From: Proteus vulgaris | GTDB lineage: Bacteria > Pseudomonadota > Gammaproteobacteria > Enterobacterales > Enterobacteriaceae | Length of the DNA stretch: 64,000 nt | NCBI RefSeq assembly: GCF_023100685.1 | Contig: NZ_CP090064.1 | Coordinates: 3,782,001 to 3,846,000, forward strand | Direction of reading: 5' to 3' | In this document: piece after piece, positions 8,642 to 16,889 of the stretch | Numbering within the stretch: position 1 is the stretch's first letter | How the letters are laid out: each line of letters begins with the position of its first letter | Made by a program: the position numbers and the translations under genes | The notes under the pieces: model-generated | What the model was told of the DNA's origin: nothing | Seen by the model: the letters and a program-made list of their open reading frames with translations, nothing else | Database searches by the model: none

Positions 8642-9427
8642 ATGGTATATATATTTATGGGATTAATAATTAAAGAGCTATGTGTTATTGTCGATCATGA
8701 TTGCCCTGAATGGCTAATAACCCAGCCTGAAGGGAATCCAACTATTGATTATACCAGTGGCTTAAAAATTTATGCTATTTTTAAAAGACAATTCCTTTCA
8801 GGTAAAAGAAGACGTAATAGAAAACAACGTCAACTGGGAGATAACTGTCCTTTGATTTATGCTTTGAAAAAAAAGGATGATTTATATACAAACATTTCTA
8901 GCATAAAAAAACTCAATGATAGCTTCAAAGTTATTTGCAATAAATTTATGGAATTAGAACCTAAAGGCTATCAATTAATAATATCAATGCCTTCAGCCCA
9001 TAATATTAGCCATATTATCGCAAAACGTTTAGCAAAAAAATTTAATGCCATACATTTAACTGATATTTTAAGAAAAATAACAGTCGATAATGCTTTTCAA
9101 CTTCTCGATAGAGCGGATGTTAATATAGAGGAGACTAAAAGTCTTAGTTTCAAAATTAAATTACAAGCAAAAGAAGTTGGACTTAAAGGAGGATTTTCAC
9201 TAAAAAGTATCTCTACTGAATTTAGGAATATATTCCCACCATTTGTTTTAAGTACACAATCATCATCCAATACTGAAAAAATAAGAATATTACTTGTCGA
9301 TGATCTGATGGCTACAGGAACAACATTAACTACAGCTAGAGATATCATTGCACAACAGTATCCAAACGCTATTATACATGCTATTTGCCTATTCAGTTCA
9401 ATAAGACGACAAAACAAAAAAACTTGA
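8642..9427 (+). CDS. phosphoribosyltransferase-like protein
   Basis: This 261-residue protein has a C-terminal PRPP-binding signature, LLVDDLMATGTTL (about residues 217-229), as in ComF and other type I phosphoribosyltransferases. The N-terminal half is basic and unlike biosynthetic PRTases, with no Cys-rich zinc module of the ComF kind. It is transcribed against all neighbouring transfer genes and is AT-rich, so it looks inserted into the transfer operon. A second ATG at 8657 is an equally possible start; neither has a good ribosome site. A palindrome (CTTGATAATATCAAG, 9423-9437) covers the stop, and a candidate structured RNA follows at once. Its substrate cannot be deduced. Confidence 0.75.
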   Translation: MVYIFMGLIIKELCVIVDHDCPEWLITQPEGNPTIDYTSGLKIYAIFKRQFLSGKRRRNRKQRQLGDNCPLIYALKKKDDLYTNISSIKKLNDSFKVICNKFMELEPKGYQLIISMPSAHNISHIIAKRLAKKFNAIHLTDILRKITVDNAFQLLDRADVNIEETKSLSFKIKLQAKEVGLKGGFSLKSISTEFRNIFPPFVLSTQSSSNTEKIRILLVDDLMATGTTLTTARDIIAQQYPNAIIHAICLFSSIRRQNKKT

Positions 9428-9465
9428 TAATATCAAGATAAAAGGGTATAAAGGCGCTATAGAGT

Positions 9466-9636
9466 GTGCTTGAGTCTCCCCGCTCTTAAAATCCAGATGA
9501 GACCCGCGTAAGCACCTGACTGAGGTCAGCTTGTAAAGAGCAAGTATCAGTCGATTAGGCAGCGGCTAATCCTTCAACACTCATTGTTGTCGTAGAGAAA
9601 TATCAAAAGGAGAACTTAGGTTCTCCTTTTACTTTT
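9466..9636 (+). ncRNA. candidate structured RNA downstream of the PRTase-like gene
   Basis: This 170-bp non-coding stretch packs a series of compatible stems. GTGCTT (9466-9471) pairs with AAGCAC (9510-9515) and encloses GTCTC (9474-9478) with GAGAC (9499-9503). Then come hairpins CTGAC-TGAG-GTCAG (9516-9529), CTTG/CAAG (9530-9544) and GATTAG/CTAATC (9553-9571), and finally a strong terminator. It is more GC-rich than its surroundings and has no reading frame of note. I assign the plus strand because the terminator ends in a T-tract there, but the minus strand is also possible. I match it to no known RNA family. Confidence 0.45.
9605..9636. terminator. strong hairpin terminator
   Basis: A perfect 11-bp stem (AAAAGGAGAAC / GTTCTCCTTTT) with a 4-base loop is followed on the plus strand by ACTTTTT and on the minus strand by further T-rich sequence. 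It can end the PRTase/RNA transcript on the plus strand and the traD-PFL_4697 transcript on the minus strand. Confidence 0.85.
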
Positions 9637-9705
9637 TAATCTTATGTGAAAAATTAACAAAACATTCTTCCTTTCAAATTTCGTTACTACTATTTATCAC
9701 GTCCT

Positions 9706-10458
9706 TTATAAATACTTCTTAAAGCTCCCCACAGTCACAGAAATAGCCATCCCTATCAACAAGATAGAAGGTAACAACAAGATATTCGGATAAACTGCAA
9801 ATGGCAGTGATAAATATAATACACAGGGAATATAAATTGCAGGCTTGATTATTCGTTTTGCATGATGATAAAGAAAACTCGATTCATAAGCTGCACCATA
9901 TCGACGTAAATCACGTCTGACCAAACCATCAACAACGCTGACTATTATCACCAAAATAAACAATGGAATTGATAGCACGAGGATCGTGACTCGCATCATC
10001 ACGATTTGTAAAACAAAGAATGTCGCGAGTAGATATTGTTCTCCTGCTTGAATCGCTTTTATTACTTCTACATTAATCCCATCAGTAACACCATTACCCG
10101 TTCTTATGGAAGATAATGGTATTTTCAGCAAACTATCCTGCATCCATTGCGAAAAATCAGTGATCCAATAAATTACTGTTATTACTGGTGAGGATAAAAA
10201 TATACTTTGTGTAAAACTCTCAGCAAAATAAGTTCGTTCAATCAGCATGATTTGGTAACTATGTTGTGCTCCCTCTTCCGCCCAAAAGAAGAAAATACCG
10301 ATATATTCCAATATCAAACTAAACAAAAGTGAAGCCAACAAAACACCAATAATCTGCCAAGGTATATCCCACAATAATGTGGTAAAAAAACCACGTTTTT
10401 TTGGTGATGTTGGCGATAATGTAGATGATGTATTTATCTGCGACATATCATGTTTCAA
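9706..10458 (-). CDS. ICE integral membrane protein (PFL_4697 family)
   Basis: This 250-residue protein has about four membrane segments: around 35-58 and 80-100, a long one around 143-178, and a C-terminal pair around 212-245. The layout, the length and a position directly after traD match the PFL_4697/TIGR03747 family of conjugation-associated membrane proteins. It starts 2 bp after the traD stop, so the two are surely co-transcribed. No catalytic motif is visible. It is followed by the bidirectional terminator at 9605-9636, which breaks the usual continuation into the RAQPRD gene. Confidence 0.85.
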   Translation of the reverse strand: MKHDMSQINTSSTLSPTSPKKRGFFTTLLWDIPWQIIGVLLASLLFSLILEYIGIFFFWAEEGAQHSYQIMLIERTYFAESFTQSIFLSSPVITVIYWITDFSQWMQDSLLKIPLSSIRTGNGVTDGINVEVIKAIQAGEQYLLATFFVLQIVMMRVTILVLSIPLFILVIIVSVVDGLVRRDLRRYGAAYESSFLYHHAKRIIKPAIYIPCVLYLSLPFAVYPNILLLPSILLIGMAISVTVGSFKKYL

Positions 10459-10460
10459 AT

Positions 10461-12527
10461 TTACTGATTGGCGAGAATGCTATCAGACCACCAGGTATCA
10501 CTCGTTCTATAATGTTGTCGCATATAATCCACAATTTGATTCATGCTTTCAGGCATTAACGGATCTGCTTTATCTGAAGGTAATGGCATTCTTAATTTCC
10601 AAAGTTGCCCTCCATTTAATAATACAAAAGCTTGTCCTTTAGGTAGATTGATAATATTTGCTGGCGTGATTAAAGGTGTTCTAACGGTGCTGACCCTATC
10701 CTGTGTATTCGAAGTAAAATCACCCCCCATATCAGCATTAGAAATATCGGTTACTCCTGAAATCAGCATCTTGGTATACACTTCAACTTCGGGTAATTGC
10801 TTCGTCAATAGCTCTGCGGTTTCAGTATGTCGCACTCGCAACATCACCACACTATTAAAATTACCTACAACCTGTGCAGCCTTTGCCACACTCCCCACTC
10901 GCGCCTCAATATCAGGTAAAGTCTGCGTATAGGCTGTTACTTCAATTCCAGCACCACCACCTTTGTTGATCAACGGAATAAACTCATCCCCCATCAATTC
11001 ATTAAATTCATCACAATGTAGACTAATTGATACCTTTTTTTCATCTGCATTCGGTAAACCATCATTAATGCCAAACTTATAAATATGTCCAGCAACACTC
11101 ACTAAATCAGCAAACATGGCATTACCTACTGCCGTAGCGATTTCAGGATCAGATAAGGCATCTAATCCCACATACACAATGCCTTTTTTGCGTATTACCT
11201 GTAGCCAATCAAAAATAGGACGAGGATCAGAAATATCTGTGTAATCAGGGGAAATTAATTCAGCAATTTTTCCTGAAGTGAGCTTTTCTAATAACGGCAA
11301 TAAACTTGCCACAATCTTGTCGTAATACTTTCTGTCATAACGAACAGAAGAGCGTAAGCTCTCTAATATCGGATCGAATATCGATTTTCCTTCATTACCA
11401 TTTAGCACTTGTTCAATTGCAACAACACGCAAGGAACGCCCTTCCATATATCGAGGAATATCACGTTCATCTAATATTTTGGTGAGATTTTCGATGAGTT
11501 GCCATAACTCAGGCTTATGCTTTGTTAGCCAATATTCAGCATAGGTTTCAAATAATAATTCGATATTATTCACATAGCGCTGAATGATACTAAAGCTAGG
11601 TCGTTGTCCTAATGCAACCAATGCTCTGGCAATAATGTTCACAAAGCGCCATGCAAATTCTTTAAATGCCGCACTACTTCCTTCATGGCTTAATTGACCT
11701 GCAATACGCGAGGCGACTTCTGAAATCCGACTAAAACGTCCAACGGCATTATAACGAGCACTGATATCTGGCCATCCAAGGTGAAAAACATAAAACTCAT
11801 TATCTCGCCCAGCTCGATGCGCTTCGGCATACATTCGTTTTAATAAATCAGCATCACCTTTAGGATCGAAAACAATGGTGACATTACCTCGCTGAATATC
11901 TTGTGTGATCAGTAACTCAGCAAAACGTGTTTTACCCACTCGCGTAGTACCTAGCACCAACATATGCCCTACTCGTTCACTTAAGCTCATAGAGACATTT
12001 ATCTCTTTTAACTCAATCCCATGTATAGCAGGGTTTCCGCCAACGGGTGGTAATGGGCGAACGGAATTAAATATCGAATCGGATGCTAATAATGAACATA
12101 GTGACGGGAAATGATACTCATAGCGTTGTTCAAATTGACGAGCCACACGATACAGCTTAGGTGGACGAATATATTTAGCGACTTCAGGTCGTAACGTATC
12201 GAGTAATCGTTGTGTATGTTTTTGTTCCCATAAGAATCCTTTTCCTAAGAAGAGTTGATGGTGGCTTATAGGAATATTTTTACTCGACATCGCATAACGT
12301 TTTAAACGACGAATATTACGGCGATAACGTAAAACACGACTCCCTTGAATAACTCGCCTTATTGATAAAATAGCAAATCCTGATGCCGTGACATAACTAA
12401 CAGATGGAGCTAAAGCTACTGCCCAAGGTGCAGTAATACAAAGATAACTTGCACACGCTGTCACGACAGCGGTATTAAACTCAACCGCAGGACGTAATAA
12501 GGCTTCAATGACATAGCGATCACTCAT
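10461..12527 (-). CDS. traD: conjugative coupling factor TraD, SXT/TOL subfamily
   Basis: This is the type IV coupling protein (688 residues) that brings the relaxase-DNA complex to the secretion channel and pumps DNA. Two N-terminal membrane segments (about 20-55) precede the cytoplasmic motor. Walker A is GTTRVGKT near residue 196, followed by a VFDPKGDADL segment typical of coupling proteins, and the Walker B-like HCDEFNEL is near 507. The ATG overlaps the TGA of the upstream PFL_4695 gene (ATGA). The length is normal for the subfamily and there is no sign of damage. Confidence 0.93.
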   Translation of the reverse strand: MSDRYVIEALLRPAVEFNTAVVTACASYLCITAPWAVALAPSVSYVTASGFAILSIRRVIQGSRVLRYRRNIRRLKRYAMSSKNIPISHHQLFLGKGFLWEQKHTQRLLDTLRPEVAKYIRPPKLYRVARQFEQRYEYHFPSLCSLLASDSIFNSVRPLPPVGGNPAIHGIELKEINVSMSLSERVGHMLVLGTTRVGKTRFAELLITQDIQRGNVTIVFDPKGDADLLKRMYAEAHRAGRDNEFYVFHLGWPDISARYNAVGRFSRISEVASRIAGQLSHEGSSAAFKEFAWRFVNIIARALVALGQRPSFSIIQRYVNNIELLFETYAEYWLTKHKPELWQLIENLTKILDERDIPRYMEGRSLRVVAIEQVLNGNEGKSIFDPILESLRSSVRYDRKYYDKIVASLLPLLEKLTSGKIAELISPDYTDISDPRPIFDWLQVIRKKGIVYVGLDALSDPEIATAVGNAMFADLVSVAGHIYKFGINDGLPNADEKKVSISLHCDEFNELMGDEFIPLINKGGGAGIEVTAYTQTLPDIEARVGSVAKAAQVVGNFNSVVMLRVRHTETAELLTKQLPEVEVYTKMLISGVTDISNADMGGDFTSNTQDRVSTVRTPLITPANIINLPKGQAFVLLNGGQLWKLRMPLPSDKADPLMPESMNQIVDYMRQHYRTSDTWWSDSILANQ

Positions 12528-13069
12528 TGTTCTGATCCCTTATCAGTGATTAACACAGGATAGTGTGTAAGTGCTAATCTTAGGGCTAGATCACTTCCTG
12601 AAACGGGCAATAATGTCAGTCCTTGTGCTAATTCATTTAGCTCATTCCATGCCGTTTCAGTATCAATATTGACAACATAGCCCACTGCATTAAGCTCAAT
12701 CAGTTGTTCCCTTTTCTCTGTTAACCAACGTCGAGAAAAATCATCGTCACCAATTAAAAACAGCGGTGACATTCCGCTTAAATTTAGAGTTTGGTTAGGT
12801 TGATAGCCCGGTGTTAATTCTGGTGTACTCACAGGCAATAAGCTAACTAGGCTGGGTGTTGACAGTGTCAACACATCGGAAGGGGATGAAACTTTATATT
12901 CACCATCAGATGATGATATTGCTTGAAAATAGTTTTCGGTCGATTGCCCACCTAAATCAGCAACAACAATTAATTCGGTTTGTTCCGTATTGAGTGACGG
13001 TATTACTTCTGCAAAACTAGGAGATATTCCAACGGAAATAAATAGAAAAACTAATCGGCTCTTTGCCAT
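12524..13069 (-). CDS. ICE conjugation protein (PFL_4695 family, secreted)
   Basis: I start this gene at the ATG ending at 13069. That gives a proper signal peptide (MAKSRLVFLFISVGISPSFA) and puts AAGGAG about 9 bases upstream; a longer frame would overlap the preceding gene by 76 bp. The 181-residue product fits the PFL_4695/TIGR03765 family found directly before traD in these ICEs. It contains palindrome copy 2, read as Leu-Thr-Leu-Ser-Thr. In many relatives a lytic transglycosylase lies between this gene and the TIGR03759 gene; it is missing here. Confidence 0.84.
   Translation of the reverse strand: MAKSRLVFLFISVGISPSFAEVIPSLNTEQTELIVVADLGGQSTENYFQAISSSDGEYKVSSPSDVLTLSTPSLVSLLPVSTPELTPGYQPNQTLNLSGMSPLFLIGDDDFSRRWLTEKREQLIELNAVGYVVNIDTETAWNELNELAQGLTLLPVSGSDLALRLALTHYPVLITDKGSEQ
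12857..12873. repeat. 17-bp odd palindrome, copy 2
   Basis: TGTTGACAGTGTCAACA lies inside the PFL_4695-type gene, identical to copy 1 and 827 bp from copy 3. Confidence 0.75.
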
Positions 13070-13755
13070 CCCTGCACTCCTTGTTGTAAAACGACTGGCA
13101 TCATTCCATTGCCATGTTTTAGCCATATCCCATTATCATGGTTTAATGTGATATGCCGATTTCTTATCTTTTCGATAGGAATATGATGTTTTTTAGCCCA
13201 ATGTCGAATCACATTATCTTTCCCCGCACTTTCCACTAAATAGATATCAATAGGTTGATTTTGTTTGATAAGTTGAGTGAGCTTTACATCACAAACAGGG
13301 CAATTTTCTTTCACAAATAAAGCCTGACGATTTTCTCTTATTTCATGTTGAATCGGTAAGATTTCAGGATAAAGTCGAAGCCACGCTTGATTAACTTCTC
13401 GCTGAAAAGCCAATTCCGCTTCAACGCGCTGAAATTCTTGCTTCACCACTAATTCAGCGAAATAACGTCGCTCTTCATAATTACGCGCTTCAATGCCTAA
13501 TAAAGTTAAAGGATCTAAGTTCGGTGAAAACAGCCCTCGTTTCCCCTTTTTTAGCATTTCATAGCGTTGCCATTCTTTCCCTGTTAATTTCCATTCTTGA
13601 GCATTTTCAGCGATAAGCGATTGCTCTGATGTTTGTTGCTCTGTTTTTAAAACTTGATGCTGACTTTGATTTGCCATTCCTTCTGTTGACACTGTCAACA
13701 CACTAATACCCAATAAGACTAGAAATTGAGAATTCAATATAGACTGCATTTTCAT
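13051..13755 (-). CDS. ICE conjugation protein, TIGR03759 family, with CxxC motif
   Basis: This 234-residue protein begins with a signal peptide (cleavage plausible after GMA) and contains an ENCPVCDVKL motif (CxxC, about residues 149-152) followed by an alpha/beta stretch. This suggests a thioredoxin-like fold acting on disulfides in the periplasm. Position between pilL and the PFL_4695 gene, and length, match TIGR03759. The ATG overlaps the pilL TGA (ATGA). The signal-peptide region contains palindrome copy 3, read as Leu-Thr-Val-Ser-Thr. Confidence 0.85.
   Translation of the reverse strand: MKMQSILNSQFLVLLGISVLTVSTEGMANQSQHQVLKTEQQTSEQSLIAENAQEWKLTGKEWQRYEMLKKGKRGLFSPNLDPLTLLGIEARNYEERRYFAELVVKQEFQRVEAELAFQREVNQAWLRLYPEILPIQHEIRENRQALFVKENCPVCDVKLTQLIKQNQPIDIYLVESAGKDNVIRHWAKKHHIPIEKIRNRHITLNHDNGIWLKHGNGMMPVVLQQGVQGWQRAD
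13684..13700. repeat. 17-bp odd palindrome, copy 3
   Basis: TGTTGACACTGTCAACA lies in the 5' part of the TIGR03759-type gene; it is copy 1 read from the other strand. Confidence 0.75.
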
Positions 13756-14306
13756 TTCAACATCCTATTAGCCGATAGTGTTGAGTTTATGGGTGTTTCT
13801 GGTGGTAATTGATAGCCTTCACGTAATGAATGACAAACAATTCGTTGAACACCATCAATCTCAAGTTGCCATGCAACACCTGCTAATACTTGTAGAGCCT
13901 GTTTTAAACGCATAGGCCCTAATTGATGATGCACAACGGGGAGTTTTTGGTTATAGAGCACTTGATTAGACGGTGTTGTCTTACATAAAGAATATCCCGA
14001 TGGCTGTAAAATATAACGCATTGCATCACTAATAGAGGATTGTTGAGAAGTTGGAATATGAATATCAATCACTTGCTCTAGTGGTTCGCGTTGAGCCAAT
14101 GTTGGGGATGTATTTATTAATAAATAGCGATCATAACGCACAACTTTTGGTGTCGGTGCATAGAGATCGGGCGGTGCTATTTGAATATTTTTATTGAGAG
14201 TGATCGGACTCGGTTCCGTTGCAGGTTGTTGAAGTTTTTCTTTGGGGGTACAAGCCGTTACAAATAAGGTAGTGAAACAGATTATAAAGGTGATGGGTTT
14301 GTTCAT
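13752..14306 (-). CDS. pilL: PilL-like lipoprotein, PFGI-1 type
   Basis: This 184-residue lipoprotein has a signal peptide ending in FVTAC (lipidated Cys at about residue 19), a proline-rich linker, and a C-terminal domain of the PilL_N kind (YILQPSGYSL near residue 91). In this ICE family pilL-type genes encode outer-membrane proteins linked to the conjugative or type IVb pilus. It is the first gene of the minus-strand transfer run in the window; no pilM-V genes are seen, so it may be a leftover or T4SS-adapted PilL. Its stop overlaps the next start. Confidence 0.84.
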   Translation of the reverse strand: MNKPITFIICFTTLFVTACTPKEKLQQPATEPSPITLNKNIQIAPPDLYAPTPKVVRYDRYLLINTSPTLAQREPLEQVIDIHIPTSQQSSISDAMRYILQPSGYSLCKTTPSNQVLYNQKLPVVHHQLGPMRLKQALQVLAGVAWQLEIDGVQRIVCHSLREGYQLPPETPINSTLSANRMLK

Positions 14307-14639
14307 AAGGACTCTCTATTACAAAGAGTTCAACTTTGATGGATTGTTAGTTAGGGAGCAATGGGGAAGTGTTTTTGGGGAGTGATAATTAAATTTATTT
14401 ATTATTAGTTAATTTTCTTAATCTATTTGCGATATATAACCCTTTAGTTATAAATGACTATTTAATAGTAAATAACTTATTATTACCATATTCCTCTAAT
14501 TAGAAAACCATGAAATAAAAACACCTTGAATTATATAGATGCCACCACCAACTATGTGGCTATGTATTAATGAAAAACCTAATTTTTAGCTCAAGTTCAA
14601 AATAACAAGTGTCTGCTATAAGATGTGAGTTCAATTTAT
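14307..14639 (-). promoter_or_regulatory. upstream region of the pilL-traD operon
   Basis: This non-coding, AT-rich stretch must hold the promoter of the minus-strand pilL-TIGR03759-PFL_4695-traD run. I see no convincing hexamer pair and no other structure. It ends at the first copy of the 15-bp repeat that borders the cargo block. Confidence 0.4.
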
Positions 14640-14654
14640 TAAACCACTACAATC
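14640..14654. repeat. 15-bp direct repeat, left copy
   Basis: TAAACCACTACAATC is identical to 16200-16214, and the two copies bracket the HEPN-like gene. The core ACCACTACA also matches the end of the IS3-type remnant at 21914-21922, so both copies may be IS-end scars. Confidence 0.6.
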
Positions 14655-14962
14655 AATGCAACGCTATCCTAAAATAAGGAAGGCATTGCTATACTAACGG
14701 GTAATTTTTCCCACCTAATTTTGAGCATCCAGCAACATTCTTAACCCCAATGGTGATCAAGGTAATTGCTAGTATATATTGCTTCAATATTGAGCATTTA
14801 TTTTCTATAGTAAAGTGGTTGGTAAATTTTGGGTAGTACAGTTTTTCTTGGCACTTTCGGCTAGCACGGCCATTGTCCCCAAAGAACAATCGGGTGGTTT
14901 ATGAGGGTTATACGAACAAAACTATATTGTTCAAAACTTTTAGAAATTAGGATTAAAGTGAT

Positions 14963-16171
14963 ATGAAAGAATACCAAGATACCGAAACGGGGCAGATCTA
15001 TGAGTTTGAGGATGATTTCGACCCCTTCACTGGGGATAACCGAAATCTTCCTAAAACCCTCTCTGTAATAGTCAAATCGAAGCCCGATGATACTCATGTC
15101 TGGTATCAATGTGACTGGATAAAACAAGAGGATGCTCCAATTGGTTATACACCGCCAATATCAAGTGTTCCTTCATACAACCCAGCATGGATCGCTAATT
15201 TACGCCCATATAGTGCTGTTCATCGTAACACTAACTCTGGTTTGAACTTCACTCTAGACCAAATCAATTCAAATTATTATGAAGGAAGTAAACTTGCGGA
15301 GGTGGTCACTTTACTACCTCTTGGGAATTCAAGTGGAATTCCAGCTCTTGTTAGTTATGATGGAGCCATAGCTATTCCTCAGTGTAGTGACTACCCTAGC
15401 AGGATTGATGGGGTAAACAAGTTGAATGAGATACTTTGTAGCCTTCTTTTAGGGGGGATACATGTTGAGGTTCTTCGTGCCGAAGAACTAGTTATCGGAC
15501 AGTTGCAGAATAAGAACCGTCTCTTTGCATACACTCCATCTATCCACACAAGCCTTAGATTGAACTGGGCTTCTCTAGCTGATCGCTGTAACCCTTTGAA
15601 GTTACCTAGGATTCTCACCGTAAATGAGATGAAAAAAGCATTTAAGCAGGGACAACGTGTAATTAAATCGGTCAATTCCTTTTCTCCGATTTTTCTATTG
15701 AATGGCTATACTGCAATGGTGTACCGGAATAATAGCGATGCGCTAAACAATCTCTGGATAACCGTGGAGCAACTCACGGAATATATATGGAATGAGCTAT
15801 ACCTGAAGAAAAGTAGTAGCTTTCCTAAAAAGGTTACAAAAGCTCACAAGAAGGCAAAGGAGCAGAAAAAACTTAGCCTCATTTCCACAAAACATACACT
15901 TCTGAGTTTGTCAGATATTTTTAGTAAAGATTGTTACTATGTGCTTAAATGTGCGCGACAAAAACGGAATGCTCTTGCGCATGAAGGTGCCGTACCTGAT
16001 TCTGGTCTTATAGAGCAGTTGTGGAATGTAATGCCTGAATTAATTGAAGTAACTACTTCTAATTCAGGGGCTTTAGGGTTGAGGAAACTCAGTGGAGGAG
16101 CAGTGGCGAACTGGGATATTCCAGTAAGAACCGACTTTAGTGAGTGGGTAAACCTTGCGAAGACCCTTTAA
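14963..16171 (+). CDS. uncharacterised protein with HEPN-like motif
   Basis: This 402-residue protein is transcribed against the surrounding ICE genes. The N-terminal two thirds show no motif I can name. Near residue 330 is CARQKRNALAHEG, fitting the R-x4-H signature of HEPN-domain ribonucleases, which are common in phage-defence and toxin proteins. No membrane segment or signal is seen. AGGA lies about 12 bases before the ATG. The gene lies in the cargo block, bracketed by 15-bp repeats and next to a Gabija-like pair, so a defence role is a reasonable guess. The upstream 300 bp (14655-14962) contain no other gene and presumably its promoter. Confidence 0.7.
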   Translation: MKEYQDTETGQIYEFEDDFDPFTGDNRNLPKTLSVIVKSKPDDTHVWYQCDWIKQEDAPIGYTPPISSVPSYNPAWIANLRPYSAVHRNTNSGLNFTLDQINSNYYEGSKLAEVVTLLPLGNSSGIPALVSYDGAIAIPQCSDYPSRIDGVNKLNEILCSLLLGGIHVEVLRAEELVIGQLQNKNRLFAYTPSIHTSLRLNWASLADRCNPLKLPRILTVNEMKKAFKQGQRVIKSVNSFSPIFLLNGYTAMVYRNNSDALNNLWITVEQLTEYIWNELYLKKSSSFPKKVTKAHKKAKEQKKLSLISTKHTLLSLSDIFSKDCYYVLKCARQKRNALAHEGAVPDSGLIEQLWNVMPELIEVTTSNSGALGLRKLSGGAVANWDIPVRTDFSEWVNLAKTL

Positions 16172-16199
16172 CTGACTACTAGTCAGACCAGAGTAGTAG

Positions 16200-16214
16200 T
16201 AAACCACTACAATC
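16200..16214. repeat. 15-bp direct repeat, right copy
   Basis: TAAACCACTACAATC is the same as 14640-14654. The IS481-type remnant begins in mid-gene immediately after it, so this is a recombination or insertion junction. Confidence 0.6.
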
Positions 16215-16850
16215 GAACTTAATGATGCCCAAATTGTAGCGTTAGAAAAGAAAGCTCATGATGATGAGGCTTGTGGGGAAATTGAAACGTCACACCCAGG
16301 CTATTTAGATTCTCAGGACACTTTTTATGTGGGCAACTTAAAAGGGGTTGGTCGTATTTATCAACAGACTTTTATTGATACTTACTAAAAAATCGCGCAC
16401 TGCAAACTGTATGTGGGTAAGACTCCCACCACGGCGGCAGATTTACTAAATGACCGTGTATTGCCGTTCTATGAGTCTCATGGTTTGCCAATGCTGAGGA
16501 TATTAACTGACCGAAGTACTGAATTTTGTGGGCGCGTAAAACAACATGATTATCAGTTATATCTCGTAATAAATGATATCGATCATACAAAAACAAAAGC
16601 GATGTCACCGCAAACTAATGGTATCTGTGAGCGCTTTCACAAAACGATATTACAAGAATTTTACCAAATTACATTCCGCAAAAAGCTGTATAGTGACCTT
16701 GAAACATTACAATCAGATCTTGATGAATGATTGTATTACTATAATAATGCTCGCATTCACCAAGGAAAAATATGCTGTGGGCGAACACCAATAGAAACTT
16801 TATTGGATAGAAAATGTATTTGGGCTGAAAAGAATTTAACCCAGATATAA
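16215..16850 (+). pseudogene. IS481-type transposase remnant
   Basis: Translation in one frame from 16215 gives the integrase-core half of an IS481-type transposase, including LTDR-TEFCG and SPQTNGICERFHKT. The N-terminal helix-turn-helix part is missing. The frame is broken by TAA at 16386-16388 and by TGA at 16728-16730, the latter in place of a probable Trp in a DE-W-LYYYNN context; the natural stop is the TAA at 16848-16850. After it come TCTGACAG and ACTGTCAGATC, probably the IS right end, which reaches the last codons of the helicase gene. It is not functional. Confidence 0.85.
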
Positions 16851-16889
16851 TCTGACAGACACCTGTATAAATAACTGGTAACTGTCAGA

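Noticed and set aside
8642-9427. A retron or ToxIN-like RNA/protein system
   Set aside because: No reverse transcriptase and no tandem RNA repeats are present. The PRTase motif is clear but does not by itself define a known RNA-linked system.
14689-15127. Minus-strand open frames upstream of and overlapping the HEPN-like gene
   Set aside because: No ribosome site, no protein-like composition, and the second lies opposite the start of a convincing plus-strand gene.
16413-16730. A small intact integrase-like gene
   Set aside because: It is the middle of one longer IS481-type frame with stops on both sides and the DNA-binding part missing, so it is a pseudogene fragment.
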